Of a stretch of DNA of 7,990 nt, positions 7,310-7,990 are shown piece after piece. The notes under the pieces were generated by a model. That model was not told where the DNA came from, searched no databases, and saw only the letters and a list, made by a program, of their open reading frames with translations. Both the position numbers and the translations under genes were made by a program. Positions within the stretch are counted from its first letter, which is position 1. The number at the start of each line of letters is the position of its first letter. Where the stretch lies: assembly GCA_937974415.1 (NCBI GenBank), contig CALJXB010000128.1, forward strand, positions 1-7,990. The letters are read 5' to 3'. This DNA comes from an uncultured Kiloniellales bacterium. Its GTDB lineage: Bacteria; Pseudomonadota; Alphaproteobacteria; Kiloniellales; JAKSDN01.

Positions 7310-7990
7310 GCCGCCTCCGCCGACGGGACCCGCCGCTCGTCCGGCGGCAGGACCTGGTCGAACCAGGCCCGGACCGGGGCCAGTTCGCCGGCCACCAGAT
7401 CGCCCTCGAGAAGGCGCCAGACCCGGGGGATGTGGTCCAGGTACCGGCTCTTGCCGTCGCGTCGGCACAGGCGGGTGAAAATGCCGATGATCTTGGCGCT
7501 GCGCTGGGCGCCGAGAATCGCGTAGCTGGCCCGGAACGCCGCCGGATCGGTCTCGGGGAAAGCCGCAAGATAGCGCGCCATCATGTCGGCGGCGAGATCT
7601 CCGGAAATGTCGCGCCGGGCGTCCTCGAGCAGCGACACCAGGTCGTAGCTGCGCGGCCCGACGACCGCGTCCTGGAAATCGAGCAGGCCGCAGCCGGCCA
7701 CCCCGGAACGCCCGTCCAGGACCATCAGATTATCCACGTGATAGTCGCGCAGCACCAGCGTCGCCGGGATACGCCGGGTCAGCGGGAAGACCGCCCGCCA
7801 GGCCTCGATATAGGCGTCTCGCACCGGCGCCGGCGTCTCGACGCCTCTGAGCGCCGGCAGATACCAGTCGGTCAACAGCACGGCCTCCTGGAGCAGGCGG
7901 CCGTCGTCGTAGTCCGGCAGGGGCTCGGCGGCCAGCGCGCTCGCATCCGCCGCGCGGTGCAGGTGGATCAGGACATCGACCGCGAGCTCG
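7306..7990 (-). CDS. amgK: AmgK-like sugar kinase of the aminoglycoside phosphotransferase fold (5' end outside window)
   Basis: Partial gene: the reading frame is open to the window edge, and the 227 visible residues include the catalytic core and C-terminus. Family members are about 330-350 aa, so roughly 100-120 N-terminal residues are missing. The visible part starts ELAVDVLIHLHRAADAS. The catalytic loop LVLRDYHVDNLMVL has Asp at bases 7744-7746 and Asn at 7729-7731. It corresponds to the HxDxxxxN Brenner motif, although Leu replaces the usual His. LLDFQDA holds the metal-binding Asp (7678-7680), followed by GPRSYDLVSLLEDAR. Together with the MurU-like enzyme it is predicted to phosphorylate MurNAc (and possibly GlcNAc) at the anomeric position, a salvage route described in Pseudomonas putida. 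Its stop overlaps the murU start. The GTG at 7881 is internal, not the start, because recognisable family sequence continues upstream of it. The kinase fold is near certain; the sugar substrate is inferred from the neighbour. Resistance to aminoglycosides is unlikely to be its role. Confidence 0.82.
   Translation of the reverse strand, partial: ELAVDVLIHLHRAADASALAAEPLPDYDDGRLLQEAVLLTDWYLPALRGVETPAPVRDAYIEAWRAVFPLTRRIPATLVLRDYHVDNLMVLDGRSGVAGCGLLDFQDAVVGPRSYDLVSLLEDARRDISGDLAADMMARYLAAFPETDPAAFRASYAILGAQRSAKIIGIFTRLCRRDGKSRYLDHIPRVWRLLEGDLVAGELAPVRAWFDQVLPPDERRVPSAEAA
7314..7318 (-). promoter_or_regulatory. Shine-Dalgarno sequence GGAGG for murU
   Basis: GGAGG lies four bases (CGGC) before the ATG at 7309, inside the last codons of the kinase gene. 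It is the only clear Shine-Dalgarno motif among the three visible gene starts and decides the murU start. The spacing is slightly short but workable. Confidence 0.7.

Noticed and set aside
7310..7468. N-terminal extension of the MurU-like protein by 53 codons
   Set aside because: It overlaps the coding sequence of the kinase, is Gly/Pro/Arg-rich, and ignores the GGAGG and ATGA start at 7309.
4608..7525. Further plus-strand frames (4608-5732 and 6488-7525) crossing addB, murU and the kinase gene
   Set aside because: They run antisense to well-supported genes, span several gene boundaries and show no domain.
7879..7881. GTG as the start codon of the kinase
   Set aside because: The frame stays open upstream to the window edge and encodes recognisable kinase sequence (DVLIHLHRA and GRLLQEAVLL), so this GTG is an internal Val codon.
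1..7990. Search by eye for CRISPR repeats, tRNA or rRNA, insertion-sequence ends, toxin-antitoxin genes or other defence genes
   Set aside because: Nothing found. Coding DNA covers all but the first 39 bases, and base composition looks uniform, giving no sign of recent transfer.

Overview
The window is a compact, GC-rich stretch (by eye about two thirds G+C) from an alphaproteobacterium, probably a Rhodospirillales-like or related lineage. The assignment rests on the AddA and AddB proteins, both of the alphaproteobacterial type, and on the gene order, which matches the phosphotransferase / nucleotidyltransferase / addB / addA order known from many alphaproteobacteria. The exact genus cannot be read from the sequence.

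Everything is transcribed from the minus strand, so the operon reads right to left. From 7990 down to 7306 lies the 3' part of a sugar kinase of the aminoglycoside-phosphotransferase fold (AmgK-like; its N-terminus is outside the window). Next comes a MurU-like nucleotidyltransferase (7309-6566), then addB (6569-3543), then addA (3546-40). Each junction is the same 4-base ATGA overlap, in which the upstream TGA and the downstream ATG share bases. The four genes therefore have no intergenic DNA and are probably translationally coupled. Only the nucleotidyltransferase start has a clear Shine-Dalgarno sequence. The last 39 bases (1-39) are non-coding and carry the second half of a plausible sigma70-type promoter, whose -35 box includes the addA stop codon. 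It points out of the window, where trxA is often found in related genomes.

Functionally there are two modules. The kinase and nucleotidyltransferase are predicted to salvage N-acetylmuramic acid to UDP-MurNAc (peptidoglycan recycling). AddA and AddB form the helicase-nuclease that resects double-strand breaks for RecA loading. AddA has intact helicase and nuclease motifs. AddB has an intact nuclease site but lacks the P-loop and the iron-sulfur cysteines found in Firmicute AddB. I see no mobile element, CRISPR array, RNA gene or unknown system; the most notable points are the coupling architecture and the AddB divergence.
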